Below are positions 17,003 through 25,748 of a DNA stretch of 64,000 bases, piece by piece. Position numbers and translations under genes: made by a program. Within the stretch, counting starts at the first letter, position 1; every line of letters begins with the position of its first letter. The notes beneath the pieces were generated by a model. The model did not search any database, had not been told where the DNA came from, and worked only from the letters and a program-made list of their open reading frames with translations. Origin of the DNA: Spirosoma linguale DSM 74 (GTDB lineage: Bacteria; Bacteroidota; Bacteroidia; Cytophagales; Spirosomataceae); NCBI GenBank assembly GCA_000024525.1, contig CP001769.1:7845001-7909000 (forward strand), written 5' to 3'.

Positions 17003-17860
17003 TTAATCGGCAATTATATCAGCGTATATCACAACTGTGCGTGACTGGCGCCTGATAACGGCAAATGAACGCCCTTCCCGAACTACCGTTCCACCCAGTC
17101 CGTGTGCGTTATGAATGCTGGGATCAACCTGCTGCGTCTCTTCGGGCGAAACAAAAAGGTAGTCGGTAAATTGAGTAGAAGCCCACTGGGCCACCTTGTC
17201 TAGTATGGCTCGTCGTTGAGGAATATAGTGTCCGGATAAGCTGTTTAGAAATTGGCTTAAGCCCGCATGTACCTGCCGCAATGCATCGGCAGGTACTTCA
17301 GCCCGGGCGTCGACTACCTCGCGGAGTTCCTGCCAGGCGGGTACAAGAACCAGCAGAAACTCACTCAAATTGCTGATTGAAGCTTGAGCCGCTTCATCCA
17401 GCAACTTATTGATAGCCTGCTCATCAGGCAACCGAAAAACCAGTTTAATGAACTCCTGCGTAGGAAATGCGCCCGCCAGCTCCTTTTTTAGTCGGAATGC
17501 CTCCAGTTCGGCCTGTTCGCGTCCTGCTTGTATATCCGCTATTTGTTGTCGATTTTTTTCGGCTTCCTGCTGTTGCTGAAGTTGTTGCCAACGCAAAATT
17601 TCAATCTGCTGGAGTAGTGGCCGCTGTTCGTCGATGGTTAGCAAATTCAGTCGTTCGACCACAATTTCGATGTCGCTCTGGGATAAAATGGTTTGCAGAA
17701 CCTGCTGCATCCAATGGCTATCGGAGGCAGCATCCTGCGCATACGGCAGGGCCAGATCCGGATTCTGTCGTAACCGGCCTATAACGTCGGCTCCCAACCA
17801 GGCAGATAGGTGTTGAGTGAGTTGGTCAATTGCGGTTACGGGCGTAGTGGGTTGACTCAT
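17003..17860 (-). CDS. Coiled-coil protein between srfB and srfC
   Basis: The ATG at 17860 is chosen over the longer frame to 17926 because it lies 20 bp after the srfB stop and has AGGA about eight bases ahead. The 285-residue protein has a helical N-terminus, then a Gln/Glu-rich coiled coil (about residues 80-145, with IEILRWQQLQQQQEAEKN), and a C-terminal domain with helices and a beta finish (FAVIRRQSRTVVIYADI). I know no family name. The conserved position between srfB and srfC suggests it links the actin-like and GTPase subunits. It could be this locus's functional counterpart of the remaining srf gene product, but sequence similarity has not been tested. Confidence 0.7.
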   Translation of the reverse strand: MSQPTTPVTAIDQLTQHLSAWLGADVIGRLRQNPDLALPYAQDAASDSHWMQQVLQTILSQSDIEIVVERLNLLTIDEQRPLLQQIEILRWQQLQQQQEAEKNRQQIADIQAGREQAELEAFRLKKELAGAFPTQEFIKLVFRLPDEQAINKLLDEAAQASISNLSEFLLVLVPAWQELREVVDARAEVPADALRQVHAGLSQFLNSLSGHYIPQRRAILDKVAQWASTQFTDYLFVSPEETQQVDPSIHNAHGLGGTVVREGRSFAVIRRQSRTVVIYADIIAD

Positions 17861-17880
17861 ATAGCAATCCTGGGAAACGA

Positions 17881-20800
17881 TTAATTGATGTATGGATCTA
17901 AATGAAAATTCCCGGTGTCGAGCCAATGACCGTGCGGATCAATCAATGTACAGAGTGATAATTGTAGAGCGGGAATATCCTTACCCGTTTTTGGATCAGG
18001 TATGGTCTGGAGATTTGCCAACGTCAGTTTCTCCTTCTCGCGCGCATTGGCCCGACGAACCCGTAATTTGAGTGGTAGCTTGGGCATTAACAGCGCTTTG
18101 GCTCGGTCGCTGGCAAACTCAATCTTATAGAGGGGAGTTGCAATCCAGCGTTCAGTTGCCATCTGTCTCATGCCAATAAATGTGTCGGCAACGCCCGTCA
18201 GGTCAAACTCATGTAATGGTTCCGTTGAGGTATCCGTGTCAGGTATGACCAGCAGATGATCTTTTTTGACCCGGGGAGGTTGTCCATCCGTCAACAGGCC
18301 AATGTAGTCGGCTGTAGAGGTCATGCGCGCCGATAGTAGGCGCGTATCGAGCCGAAATCCACTCAGGTGCCCAATTTCAGATAAGAGGGCAATAGCGGCC
18401 CCTACCGATACGCAGGTTTTAGGATCTTTGATGGTGAACTCATGTAAATCGCTGAATGGATACCAGAAGTGGGTGGCGGTAGCGACTCGTATGCGATTCA
18501 TTGGCACGATACGGTCGGGGGGCACGGGCAGGTTTTCCAGGAACATATCCAGAATCACTGGCAGCGTGGATGGGCGACCCGATAACAACACATAGTCGCA
18601 ACCGTACTGGGAAATGATTCCGCATAAATCGCGTAACATCGTACCGATCACATTTCGGATAGCCTTATAGTTAATCTCTGTCGGCGACACTTCCCAGCTC
18701 ATCAGCCGGATATCGAACCCAACGGCTCCAACCTGCCGGAATCCTTCATTGATGTAGTCGATCACAGCCGGAATAGGGGCTTCATGTTCTTCAAAAAACT
18801 CATCGAATGCAACCTGCCTTACCTGATCGGGATAGGTAGTAATCTGATTCAGCATGCCCTGGGCTATTACGGTGGCAATTTGAGCAGCAAATAGTTTTTT
18901 GCGGGTTCGTTTCGCTTCACTGTCGCTGTGTTGATAGGGGCCGAAGAGACTATACAGAACAGAGCCCGACCGCTGAGCGCCCAACCGTCGGGCTTCCTGA
19001 GCAATTTGGGGCAGCACACATTCTTCAATGAGTTTTTTCAGAATTTGATCGCCTGCCAGATTAAACCCTTCCCAGAATATTGGATTCGGGAATAAACTAG
19101 TAACTGCTCCGGGCTCATATTCATAATGGCCGATCATCAAATCGGTAGTTCCACCCCCGATGTCGACACTGGCTACCATCAGTGATTTGCGCCCATCTGC
19201 ATTCCCTGCCCGATGGCGGCCCATCGTTTCAAAGAGCAATGGTGCGTTTTCGGAGCCAAACCGATGCACAATTTCGTTGTATAGAAAAACGAGTTGACTA
19301 CAGGTGGCCTCATCGTAGCTCCAGTGCGTTTTTAACCGTTGAGGATTGTAGTTCTCGCGGAGTTCCCGCAGATTCTGAGGTACCTGTTCCTGGTCTTTAT
19401 CCTGTTCGGCCAATTGCTCATAGTCAGGAATAATCTCTAGTTCCGGGGCAATGAGTTTGTAGTTTTCGCCATAGTATTCCCGTAACGCCTGAAGCGCGTC
19501 GGCGGCACATTCGCGGAGTTTAATCCGTTCTGTTTTGGGCATTGCCGTTGGGCAGGTAAGCACAATGCGCCGTAAACGACGGGGTACACCCTCTTCCGCA
19601 CGTTCCTGACGAAATTCGTAGCTATTGATATAGCAGAGTGTTTGAAGCAGAATTTCGGTTAGCGCCAGGGTCATGAGTGAACTTCGCGAAAACAGCGGCT
19701 CCTGCATGGTTGCATAAGGGGGTTTCCCTTCGGCAAGCGCCTGCTGGTTGGCTTTAGTTAGTAGTCGACCATCTGTGGTGAAGCGATGAGCCAGAGGTAA
19801 ACTAGCTGCTGACCGCTGAAGGAGTTCGGCATTTTCAGAAAAATAACCCCAGGGTTTGCTCCGCCTATGGGTATCCCAGAGATACCGTTTAGGGCTGGAC
19901 GACGTCATTTCAAACACTCCGTTTAGGGGCTGGTTGTCGCCAAAAATGATTCCGTATCGCGTCGCTTCCGGGCCTACACGCACTAAGCTGGGCCACCTGA
20001 AGAGGTATTCATCCGAAAGCCCTTCTGCTTTGCCAAACGACGTTTCCATAAAGGCCAGCTTCATATCAAAAGGCTGGCTATTACTTTGAGTAGGATTCCA
20101 GAGTTCACGGATTTTCAGCCGTCGGGCATCGGTCAGGGCCAGTTCGGCGGGTCGCTCGCGGGCTGTATTTTCAAGGACCAGCCCGCAGGTGCGCGAGTTA
20201 CCCACGTCGAGTACCAGATTGATATCCAGGCTCCGGCCGAGTGCATTATCCTGCATGGTAATTACTGGAAAGCCGCCCGCCTGCCCTAATAATTTCAGGA
20301 GGGTCATATAGAGACCCATATGAAGCAGATAATGCTGTTCGTTCGCTAACTGACGCGGAACACGCTTCTGATTCTTCACCAGCACCTCTTCCAGCCACTC
20401 CCGTTTTTGTGATAGGAAATAACCGTTGGCGTCTTCATGGGTAGCGCAGACAAAACGCTCTCCGCTTTGCTGGTCACGACTATCAGGAATCAAATAATTG
20501 GTATGGTTGATTTGCGGGTTGTCTTCGTCGTCGCAGCGTGTATCAAAAGCCAATACCAGTTTATGGGTATAGTTGCTGTTTTCGGTTCGCTCCGTTGTTG
20601 GGATTTTGCCAAGATACATTCTGGCCCAGGATTGTGGTCCAGGAAGCAGTTTGCGGGGGTTGGCATGGTAATGGTCGGTGCGAAAATAGGGCAATGGTAA
20701 CCAGACGCCTTCCAGCACGTTCAGGGCATCGCGTCCCTGAATCGTTATCAGGTGATCTTCGCGGAGATATTGCAGGGTTTCGGGCAGGATTTTACTTTCA

Positions 20801-21027
20801 TCGATTGTACCGTCGGTCATAAAAGCCTCCACGTTCAGATCGAGTCGGCTGACATAACGCCCATTTTCGAGTTGATGTGGAATAACCAGATACACTCGAT
20901 CAGCTTCCGGGTCGTCCTGTTCAACATATTCAAAGCGCAACCGAGGGGCTGGTGATGAGTCACCCAGATTGAGCGGTATATCAATAAACTGGATACCAGA
21001 GTTAGCAATTAGTGAAGCTGTATTCAT
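17881..21027 (-). CDS. srfB: SrfB-like protein with an actin/Hsp70 ATPase fold
   Basis: The 1,048-residue protein matches, from memory, the virulence factor SrfB family. A unique N-terminal region of about 265 residues precedes the ATPase fold. Phosphate-1 is LVLDVGNSRTCGLVLE (Asp274 to about 286), phosphate-2 is SVDIGGGTTDLMIG (Asp622), and a third glycine motif, LLSGRPSTLP, lies near residue 800. The two halves are separated by a large insertion. DnaK-type proteins use these motifs to bind ATP between two lobes. It follows the small Cys-containing gene at 21060 by 32 bp and leads the srf-like part of the operon. The protein is cytoplasmic by sequence. Its partner is presumably the SrfC-like GTPase; the function of the pair is unknown. 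Confidence 0.82.
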   Translation of the reverse strand: MNTASLIANSGIQFIDIPLNLGDSSPAPRLRFEYVEQDDPEADRVYLVIPHQLENGRYVSRLDLNVEAFMTDGTIDESKILPETLQYLREDHLITIQGRDALNVLEGVWLPLPYFRTDHYHANPRKLLPGPQSWARMYLGKIPTTERTENSNYTHKLVLAFDTRCDDEDNPQINHTNYLIPDSRDQQSGERFVCATHEDANGYFLSQKREWLEEVLVKNQKRVPRQLANEQHYLLHMGLYMTLLKLLGQAGGFPVITMQDNALGRSLDINLVLDVGNSRTCGLVLENTARERPAELALTDARRLKIRELWNPTQSNSQPFDMKLAFMETSFGKAEGLSDEYLFRWPSLVRVGPEATRYGIIFGDNQPLNGVFEMTSSSPKRYLWDTHRRSKPWGYFSENAELLQRSAASLPLAHRFTTDGRLLTKANQQALAEGKPPYATMQEPLFSRSSLMTLALTEILLQTLCYINSYEFRQERAEEGVPRRLRRIVLTCPTAMPKTERIKLRECAADALQALREYYGENYKLIAPELEIIPDYEQLAEQDKDQEQVPQNLRELRENYNPQRLKTHWSYDEATCSQLVFLYNEIVHRFGSENAPLLFETMGRHRAGNADGRKSLMVASVDIGGGTTDLMIGHYEYEPGAVTSLFPNPIFWEGFNLAGDQILKKLIEECVLPQIAQEARRLGAQRSGSVLYSLFGPYQHSDSEAKRTRKKLFAAQIATVIAQGMLNQITTYPDQVRQVAFDEFFEEHEAPIPAVIDYINEGFRQVGAVGFDIRLMSWEVSPTEINYKAIRNVIGTMLRDLCGIISQYGCDYVLLSGRPSTLPVILDMFLENLPVPPDRIVPMNRIRVATATHFWYPFSDLHEFTIKDPKTCVSVGAAIALLSEIGHLSGFRLDTRLLSARMTSTADYIGLLTDGQPPRVKKDHLLVIPDTDTSTEPLHEFDLTGVADTFIGMRQMATERWIATPLYKIEFASDRAKALLMPKLPLKLRVRRANAREKEKLTLANLQTIPDPKTGKDIPALQLSLCTLIDPHGHWLDTGNFHLDPYIN

Positions 21028-21059
21028 GGGAAACGAGTGGTTTTCGGGAAGATGTAGTG

Positions 21060-21587
21060 TTAGATCGCTACCGGTTCAAATTTTATGGTTGGCTCAGACT
21101 TGCACACGCGGCATACAGGGGCACCGATAAAATTCAGCGTATCACAAACCTGTCCCGCCTTGATGACCTGTCCATCGAGAAAGAGGTCTTCTTTAAGAAT
21201 GTTCTTACAAACTTTATATTCAGGTGGTGGGGGCGGGGCAATAGAGTTAATTGGCCGGAGTTTTATAAACTGGCGCTTTTCCTGCCAGCCGTCTGGCCCA
21301 AGCCATTGGCCCTTTTGTTCAATAGCACATACCTCGCCGGTTGTTGTACTGATCGTGTTGTTCCCCTTGTTACGTGGCCCCCCGGGCTTTTGGATCACAT
21401 CCTTTATCCCTAAAAAATCGGTTTCAAAAACCTGTGCGTCTTTATGAACCCGCACCTGTTTATTGGCTGAGCTAGCCAGTTGATTAATGATTTCCGTTTG
21501 GCTGATGTAATAACTTTGCCCTAAAGAAAAAAAAGTGATTTTCACTTTTTTAGGATCGCTTTCCTGCTCCCAGGTAATAGACTGCAT
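21060..21587 (-). CDS. Small Cys-containing protein heading the srf-like operon
   Basis: I do not recognise this 175-residue protein. It has no signal peptide or membrane helix. A beta-rich first half contains repeated polar strands and the segment GPRNKGNN. A proline hinge (IAPPPPPEY) comes before a C-terminal part with KVCKNIL, GQVCDTL and PVCRVCK, which could hold zinc through four or five Cys. The CxxC pair near the end is reminiscent of the ICVVCG motif in the divergent gene at 21887. It is the first gene of the minus-strand run to 5911, so the operon promoter should lie in 21588-21886, although I see no clear box. Confidence 0.65.
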   Translation of the reverse strand: MQSITWEQESDPKKVKITFFSLGQSYYISQTEIINQLASSANKQVRVHKDAQVFETDFLGIKDVIQKPGGPRNKGNNTISTTTGEVCAIEQKGQWLGPDGWQEKRQFIKLRPINSIAPPPPPEYKVCKNILKEDLFLDGQVIKAGQVCDTLNFIGAPVCRVCKSEPTIKFEPVAI

Positions 21588-21886
21588 GATGCTGTTGGGC
21601 GTTTAAGAGGTGATACTTGCTGTTCGTGTTAACTAGAAAAATGGTGTGGATAGAATCGGAATAACCGCCTTGTAAAAGCAGATAAGCAATCGTAAAGCTG
21701 GTTGGTTAAAGGTTCTCGTTCAATACCTACTTGTAGGGGTTTCACCTACGGCTGAGCCTGATTTTTCATTTTCAGTGCAATGACATGATGGCTATTTTGT
21801 AACATTGGTACGCTAAACCGTCTGCCTTACATATAACTTTATTGCTTACCCATCATTCAGGTTATCATCCTCTAGCTTTTTTATTT
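21588..21886. other. Divergent intergenic region between srf-like operon and membrane gene
   Basis: About 300 bp without a gene separates the minus-strand operon start and the plus-strand gene at 21887. It must hold promoters in both directions. On the plus strand, TAACTTTATT near 21835 is an imperfect TAnnTTTG box. No clear operator repeat is seen. Confidence 0.5.
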
Positions 21887-22627
21887 ATGTCTCCTGCTAC
21901 ACCTGCTACCAAGATCAATCCTTATTATCTGCCTGAGCCGAAGGGATGCGGAGGGAAAGTGAGCTGCCCCTACAGGAATAAGCCATCGACCATGAAGCCT
22001 GAAGATTTTGGCCCAACTGATATCGCCATTGGCTTTAATGATACGATCTGCGTAGTCTGTGGGCGGGGCTTCTCTAATCCCATTCCCGACCCTCCTGAGA
22101 AACCTAAAGAGGAAGGTGAGCCCCGGCGTAGTCCGCTTGGAGCCTATTTGTTAGGAGCTGCTATTTTGATAGGATTGGCTGTGTGGTGGTTTTCTCGAAC
22201 TAAAGTATGTCCTAAGGGCGAAGTTGCGGCTGGTGATACCTGTGTTAATTATCAGTTACATCAGAAGCTTTGTGACGGGAATGGTGGTTTTACCGTCGGT
22301 AAATCGCTGAAGCAGGCGTGCGGGAATAAGCCTGTTCCCCCCTGCTCTAAGGGAGAAATAATTGGTGATACAATAATCAGTAGAAAGAAATTCAGGAAAG
22401 TGTGCGATGGAAACGGCGGGGTTACTGTCGTTCCTGTACCCATCGAAGACGATGATAAGCCTACTCCACCAGCTCCATTTGTTCCTGGTCGGCCATACGT
22501 GGTGAATCGAGATGGAAAGTGCCGTCTTGAAAAATATAATGCCGAAGGTGGGCTTGAGTATCAGCTAACGCTTGAGCCCGGCGATCCTCGTTGTAAAGGT
22601 GCCAGAAAAGCGAAGGTACTTCGGTAA
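21887..22627 (+). CDS. Single-pass membrane protein with Cys pairs and two short extracytoplasmic repeats
   Basis: The family is unknown. The frame is open back to 21842, but the ATG at 21887 begins a clean hydrophilic N-terminus (MSPATPATKINPYY), giving 246 residues. The N-terminal part has Cys at GCGGKVSCPY and a CVVCG pair, a possible zinc ribbon. One transmembrane helix (YLLGAAILIGLAVWWF, near 100-120) follows. Outside the membrane are two similar 40-residue repeats, each with CxKGE, a GDT segment, then CDGNGGxTV. A proline-rich spacer and a small C-terminal domain end the protein. It is the only plus-strand gene inside the minus-strand system and ends 6 bp from the papain-like gene, so the two transcripts overlap or collide. 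Likely a membrane sensor or anchor of the same system; this is inference from position. Confidence 0.65.
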   Translation: MSPATPATKINPYYLPEPKGCGGKVSCPYRNKPSTMKPEDFGPTDIAIGFNDTICVVCGRGFSNPIPDPPEKPKEEGEPRRSPLGAYLLGAAILIGLAVWWFSRTKVCPKGEVAAGDTCVNYQLHQKLCDGNGGFTVGKSLKQACGNKPVPPCSKGEIIGDTIISRKKFRKVCDGNGGVTVVPVPIEDDDKPTPPAPFVPGRPYVVNRDGKCRLEKYNAEGGLEYQLTLEPGDPRCKGARKAKVLR

Positions 22628-22633
22628 GATGGG

Positions 22634-24118
22634 CTATTGGTGTTTAATCAACACCAATACCGGTACGATACTACCTATAGCATTGGGCTGAACGCTAAAA
22701 TCCACACGGTTGATTTCATGACGAATAGCTGAAGGAGAAACTATACTCTGCTTTTTTAGAGCCTGCTGTAACCGATTAAGTAACGATCCGGTATTACTAG
22801 TCGTCAGTTCCTTCTCGATCTGAACGGTCTGGAGTGGCTTATTGGAAAATAATAGAATAAAATAATCTGTACCTGGCACATTGTCTAACTCAACGAAGAG
22901 TTCCGGAGGATAAGCTACCGCCGTACCAGGTGGCAGTAAGGCACTGTGCATTTGGATAAATTGGCCAGTGGCGTTCTGACCAACTTGCGGAAAAAGTTTC
23001 TGAACGATGGTTGGCGTATGTTCATCAGTGCCCAACGCGTAGAGATAAGCCTGCCGGTCGTTGTTAACGACGAATTTGAAGGCCGTGTTGAAATTATACG
23101 GCTGGGTCATTCGATATACCAGCATGCCTGTTTCCTGTGTAGCCGTAGCATCAAGTTGAACGGGCATCTGCCCGGCATCTTTCTGTTCAAACGAGATACT
23201 GGCTTTCAGACCATTGACCTCATACGTGGCTCCTGTTTCGAAAGAAGGATATACCTGTAGTGCGTAGCGCGTAAATCGAGCCAGGTCATTGTAACGAATC
23301 CAGCAAAATCCTCCTTCCCCCCATTTGTCTCCCCAACTGTTGACCACCTGAAAAGCCCCTCCCGACGGATCGTCTTTGTAGCCTAGCACGCACAAAGCAT
23401 GTGCTGTCCCCGATTTTTTATCAGCAAGCCGTTGTTTTATTAACTCATTGTCTGCTGCGGAGGGCTCCCAAAGTGAACTTCGTAACGTCGTAAACGAATT
23501 TGTTGGGAAAAAACTGACAACGACGGGAAAACCTTCAGCCAGTGCATTCTTTAGTTTAGCGATTTTGTCATCAGGTTCGTCATCAAAATTCAAAATCCGA
23601 TGCGTTTCAGCGATGCGGTGCTGTTTTGCCTGCGACTCAAAGCTTGCGGTGCTTACTCCGCAGGCTGGGTAACCCAATGGACTGAAGGGTACAATACCAC
23701 GCTCCCTCAATACCTTGGCGGCCAAATCCACACTTAATCCTATTGTACAATCTCTGTCACTCGGAAATTTAGCTTCATTATAGAGATAGGTGGGCGAAAA
23801 AGCCATCGCTTTTATTTTTGCCGGGTCCGTTTCATTATGCTGCCGTGCCTCCATAATTGTCCGCAGGTAGTAACCAAGTGCAAAAGCCATACAGGTGCCA
23901 TATCCTTTTCCCTGATTAAGAGGCTGGGGACAATAGGCTTTATACGAAACTTCAGGAGGAAGTACCATAAGCCCGGCAGTCCGTTTCTGTATGATGGGCG
24001 CTTTGGCGGGCAAGCGTAGGTAACTTTCATCATCCATAATCAGTCCCTGAGCCTTGCTCTGCCAACCCAAAGCCAGCAATAGACAAAGAACCTGTAGCGA
24101 GTATACAAATGGTTTCAT
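22634..24118 (-). CDS. Exported papain-like (C1A) cysteine protease
   Basis: The 494-residue protein has a signal peptide (to about residue 23, ending QSKA). The C1A core spans about 60-290. Gln and the nucleophile Cys lie in LNQGKGYGTCMAFALG, where GTCMAFA replaces the usual GSCWAF. The catalytic His is in GTAHALCVLGY and the Asn in VVNSWGDKWGEGGF. A C-terminal half of about 200 residues is beta-rich and unrecognised; it may be a substrate-binding sandwich. There is no long inhibitory propeptide. The gene is 43 bp downstream of the anti-sigma-like gene and is probably co-transcribed with it and the sigma factor. Release of proteases under sigma-factor control fits a regulated stress or conflict response. 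Confidence 0.85.
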   Translation of the reverse strand: MKPFVYSLQVLCLLLALGWQSKAQGLIMDDESYLRLPAKAPIIQKRTAGLMVLPPEVSYKAYCPQPLNQGKGYGTCMAFALGYYLRTIMEARQHNETDPAKIKAMAFSPTYLYNEAKFPSDRDCTIGLSVDLAAKVLRERGIVPFSPLGYPACGVSTASFESQAKQHRIAETHRILNFDDEPDDKIAKLKNALAEGFPVVVSFFPTNSFTTLRSSLWEPSAADNELIKQRLADKKSGTAHALCVLGYKDDPSGGAFQVVNSWGDKWGEGGFCWIRYNDLARFTRYALQVYPSFETGATYEVNGLKASISFEQKDAGQMPVQLDATATQETGMLVYRMTQPYNFNTAFKFVVNNDRQAYLYALGTDEHTPTIVQKLFPQVGQNATGQFIQMHSALLPPGTAVAYPPELFVELDNVPGTDYFILLFSNKPLQTVQIEKELTTSNTGSLLNRLQQALKKQSIVSPSAIRHEINRVDFSVQPNAIGSIVPVLVLIKHQ

Positions 24119-24161
24119 GAGCGGATAGTAACAGATGAAAGCTTTTATAAGCCGTGTAGGC

Positions 24162-25034
24162 TCAGCGTTTTAACGCTTTTACTAGTTTTTTGGCCTCAAC
24201 CTGGTATGGATGTCCTTCAATGTGGGCAACTCGGTCTAGTACGGCAAGAGCCTGCGGACGCTGATGATTACGAAGGTAACCGAGCGCCAGATACCATTCG
24301 GCTGTGTTACGCCAATGGCCAGGATACCCCTCCAGAACGGTTTGCTGAAGAACCGGAATGGCCCGTGTTGTTCGTTGTTTCTGCAATAAGCTGATGGCTT
24401 GTAGCACCGCAATTGAATCCCGGCCGACAGCCTCCGAATCAGTAAGTGCCCCGGCATCGACTTCTTCATTGGGCAGAACAATCGGTGGTGGCGATGATTT
24501 CGGAATCGCTTTAAAGTACGTATCGGCCAATTGACGATCCATATCCAGATTTGATGGGTCCGTAATTGGCATGTGGATCGTGTCGGTAGGCGAAACGGAA
24601 GAGCTGGTATCAGAAGATAATGTATCCTGTCCTGTGCGGTGGGGAGGCCGATGGTGTTGGCCGATCTCTGATCCTGAAAGATTGAACAAACGGTCAATAG
24701 CGGGTCGTAAAAAGAGCCCGGCCACTATAAATATCAGGGCAGCCGCTACCCAGGCCATAGGTACGTACCAATTGGGTCGTTTAACAACGCCGGTTTTGGC
24801 TTCGGCTTCTTCGTTATCTAATTCTTGTTTGACACGGGCGTACATATCTGCCACGTCCCGCCGATTATTCGCCAGATGTACTCCCCGGCGAATACGACGC
24901 TGAAGGGCTAGCTCATCCTGAAGAGCTTTATTCTGAAGAACCTCAGCTTCGAAAACTGGCCGTTGATCAGGCGGCATTCGGTTAGTTAAGTAAGCTGCGA
25001 TATCTTCGTGTTGCTGGTCATTCAGTTCTTCCAT
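24162..25034 (-). CDS. Anti-sigma-like membrane protein with C-terminal helical repeats
   Basis: The 290-residue protein begins with a helical cytoplasmic part (about 1-90) of the kind that holds ECF sigma factors, but without the zinc-binding HxxxCxxC motif. One transmembrane helix lies near 100-118 (WYVPMAWVAAALIFIVAG). A low-complexity Ser/Thr/Pro linker follows, then TPR-like helices (about 215-290) in the periplasm that could sense a protein partner. Its start overlaps the end of the sigma gene by 17 bp, so translation is coupled and the two proteins would be made in ratio. Membrane anti-sigmas with periplasmic repeats are common in Bacteroidota. The assignment rests on context and topology. 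Confidence 0.75.
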   Translation of the reverse strand: MEELNDQQHEDIAAYLTNRMPPDQRPVFEAEVLQNKALQDELALQRRIRRGVHLANNRRDVADMYARVKQELDNEEAEAKTGVVKRPNWYVPMAWVAAALIFIVAGLFLRPAIDRLFNLSGSEIGQHHRPPHRTGQDTLSSDTSSSVSPTDTIHMPITDPSNLDMDRQLADTYFKAIPKSSPPPIVLPNEEVDAGALTDSEAVGRDSIAVLQAISLLQKQRTTRAIPVLQQTVLEGYPGHWRNTAEWYLALGYLRNHQRPQALAVLDRVAHIEGHPYQVEAKKLVKALKR

Positions 25035-25650
25035 TTATACAACTAGTAAAAAAAATCGTAAACAGTTTCTCAAATTGCTCTTTGGCCCGATGATGTTTAA
25101 GCTTAGCAGATCCATACGTTATACCGGCCTTATTGGCGTATTCGCTCAGGCTCAAATTTTTAAAGTACATCCAGTCGATAATATCCCGGAGTGCTGGGGT
25201 AAGGTTATTAAAAGCCTGCGTAACCGCTTTTTCCTGGCATTCGTCTTCGTCGGTTGGGCCTTCACTAACTGGTTCATCAAAGATATCTTCGGGATCAACC
25301 ATTAATTTTCCTTCTTTCTGGGACTTTTTCCACCAGGTTTTTAATAAAAAGGTGGCTATCGTTCCAACATAACCAATCGGCTTATTGCCAGTACACTGAT
25401 ATTTTCCATCATCGATATGGCCTACAAAACGGAATAGTGCCTCCTGAATAACGTCGTCCACGACCATTTCAGGCACACTCCAATTACTGGCATATTTTCG
25501 AACAAACCGGATGAGACTTTTAGTCAGGCAATCCCAGGCCCTCGCATCGCGGGGATTCCTGCGCGTGAGGGCCTGGCAAAAAAACATGGCATCTTTCTCA
25601 AAGTTTGCACAAATGTTAACGGATTGATGAGGGGGTATTGATTTAGGCAT
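25018..25650 (-). CDS. ECF-type RNA polymerase sigma factor
   Basis: The 210-residue protein has sigma region 2 at about 40-105 (including the VVDDVIQEALFRFVGH helix) and region 4 at about 150-200 (LTPALRDIIDWMYFKNLSLSEYA and a recognition helix ITYGSAKLKHHRAKEQF). Region 3 is missing, as in ECF sigmas. An acidic spacer (DPEDIFDEPVSEGPTDEDE) joins the two regions. The start at 25650 gives 30 extra residues before region 2; Met21 is an alternative. It is the first gene of a three-gene unit with the anti-sigma-like protein and the papain-like protease, and probably drives its own operon and the srf-like operon. A stem-loop lies inside its early codons. Confidence 0.85.
   Translation of the reverse strand: MPKSIPPHQSVNICANFEKDAMFFCQALTRRNPRDARAWDCLTKSLIRFVRKYASNWSVPEMVVDDVIQEALFRFVGHIDDGKYQCTGNKPIGYVGTIATFLLKTWWKKSQKEGKLMVDPEDIFDEPVSEGPTDEDECQEKAVTQAFNNLTPALRDIIDWMYFKNLSLSEYANKAGITYGSAKLKHHRAKEQFEKLFTIFFTSCINGRTE
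25534..25576 (-). other. Stem-loop in the early codons of the sigma gene
   Basis: CCAGGCCCTC (25534-25543) and GAGGGCCTGG (25567-25576) pair perfectly across a 23-nt loop that also contains short complementary GC stretches. In the mRNA it lies about 75-117 bases after the annotated start, or just after the alternative Met21. It could control translation or simply reflect codon choice. Confidence 0.45.
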
Positions 25651-25748
25651 CAGGGAGGCTAGGGGATAAATACCCGCGAAATATAGCCAATCTGGTCATA
25701 AATTAAGAATAATTAGTTGCCGTTATTGCAGGTTTATATGTTACAGAA

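Noticed and set aside
5911..25650. Known defence types such as CBASS, BREX, DISARM or Thoeris
   Set aside because: No nucleotidyltransferase, methylase, helicase, PLD nuclease or TIR domain is visible in these proteins.
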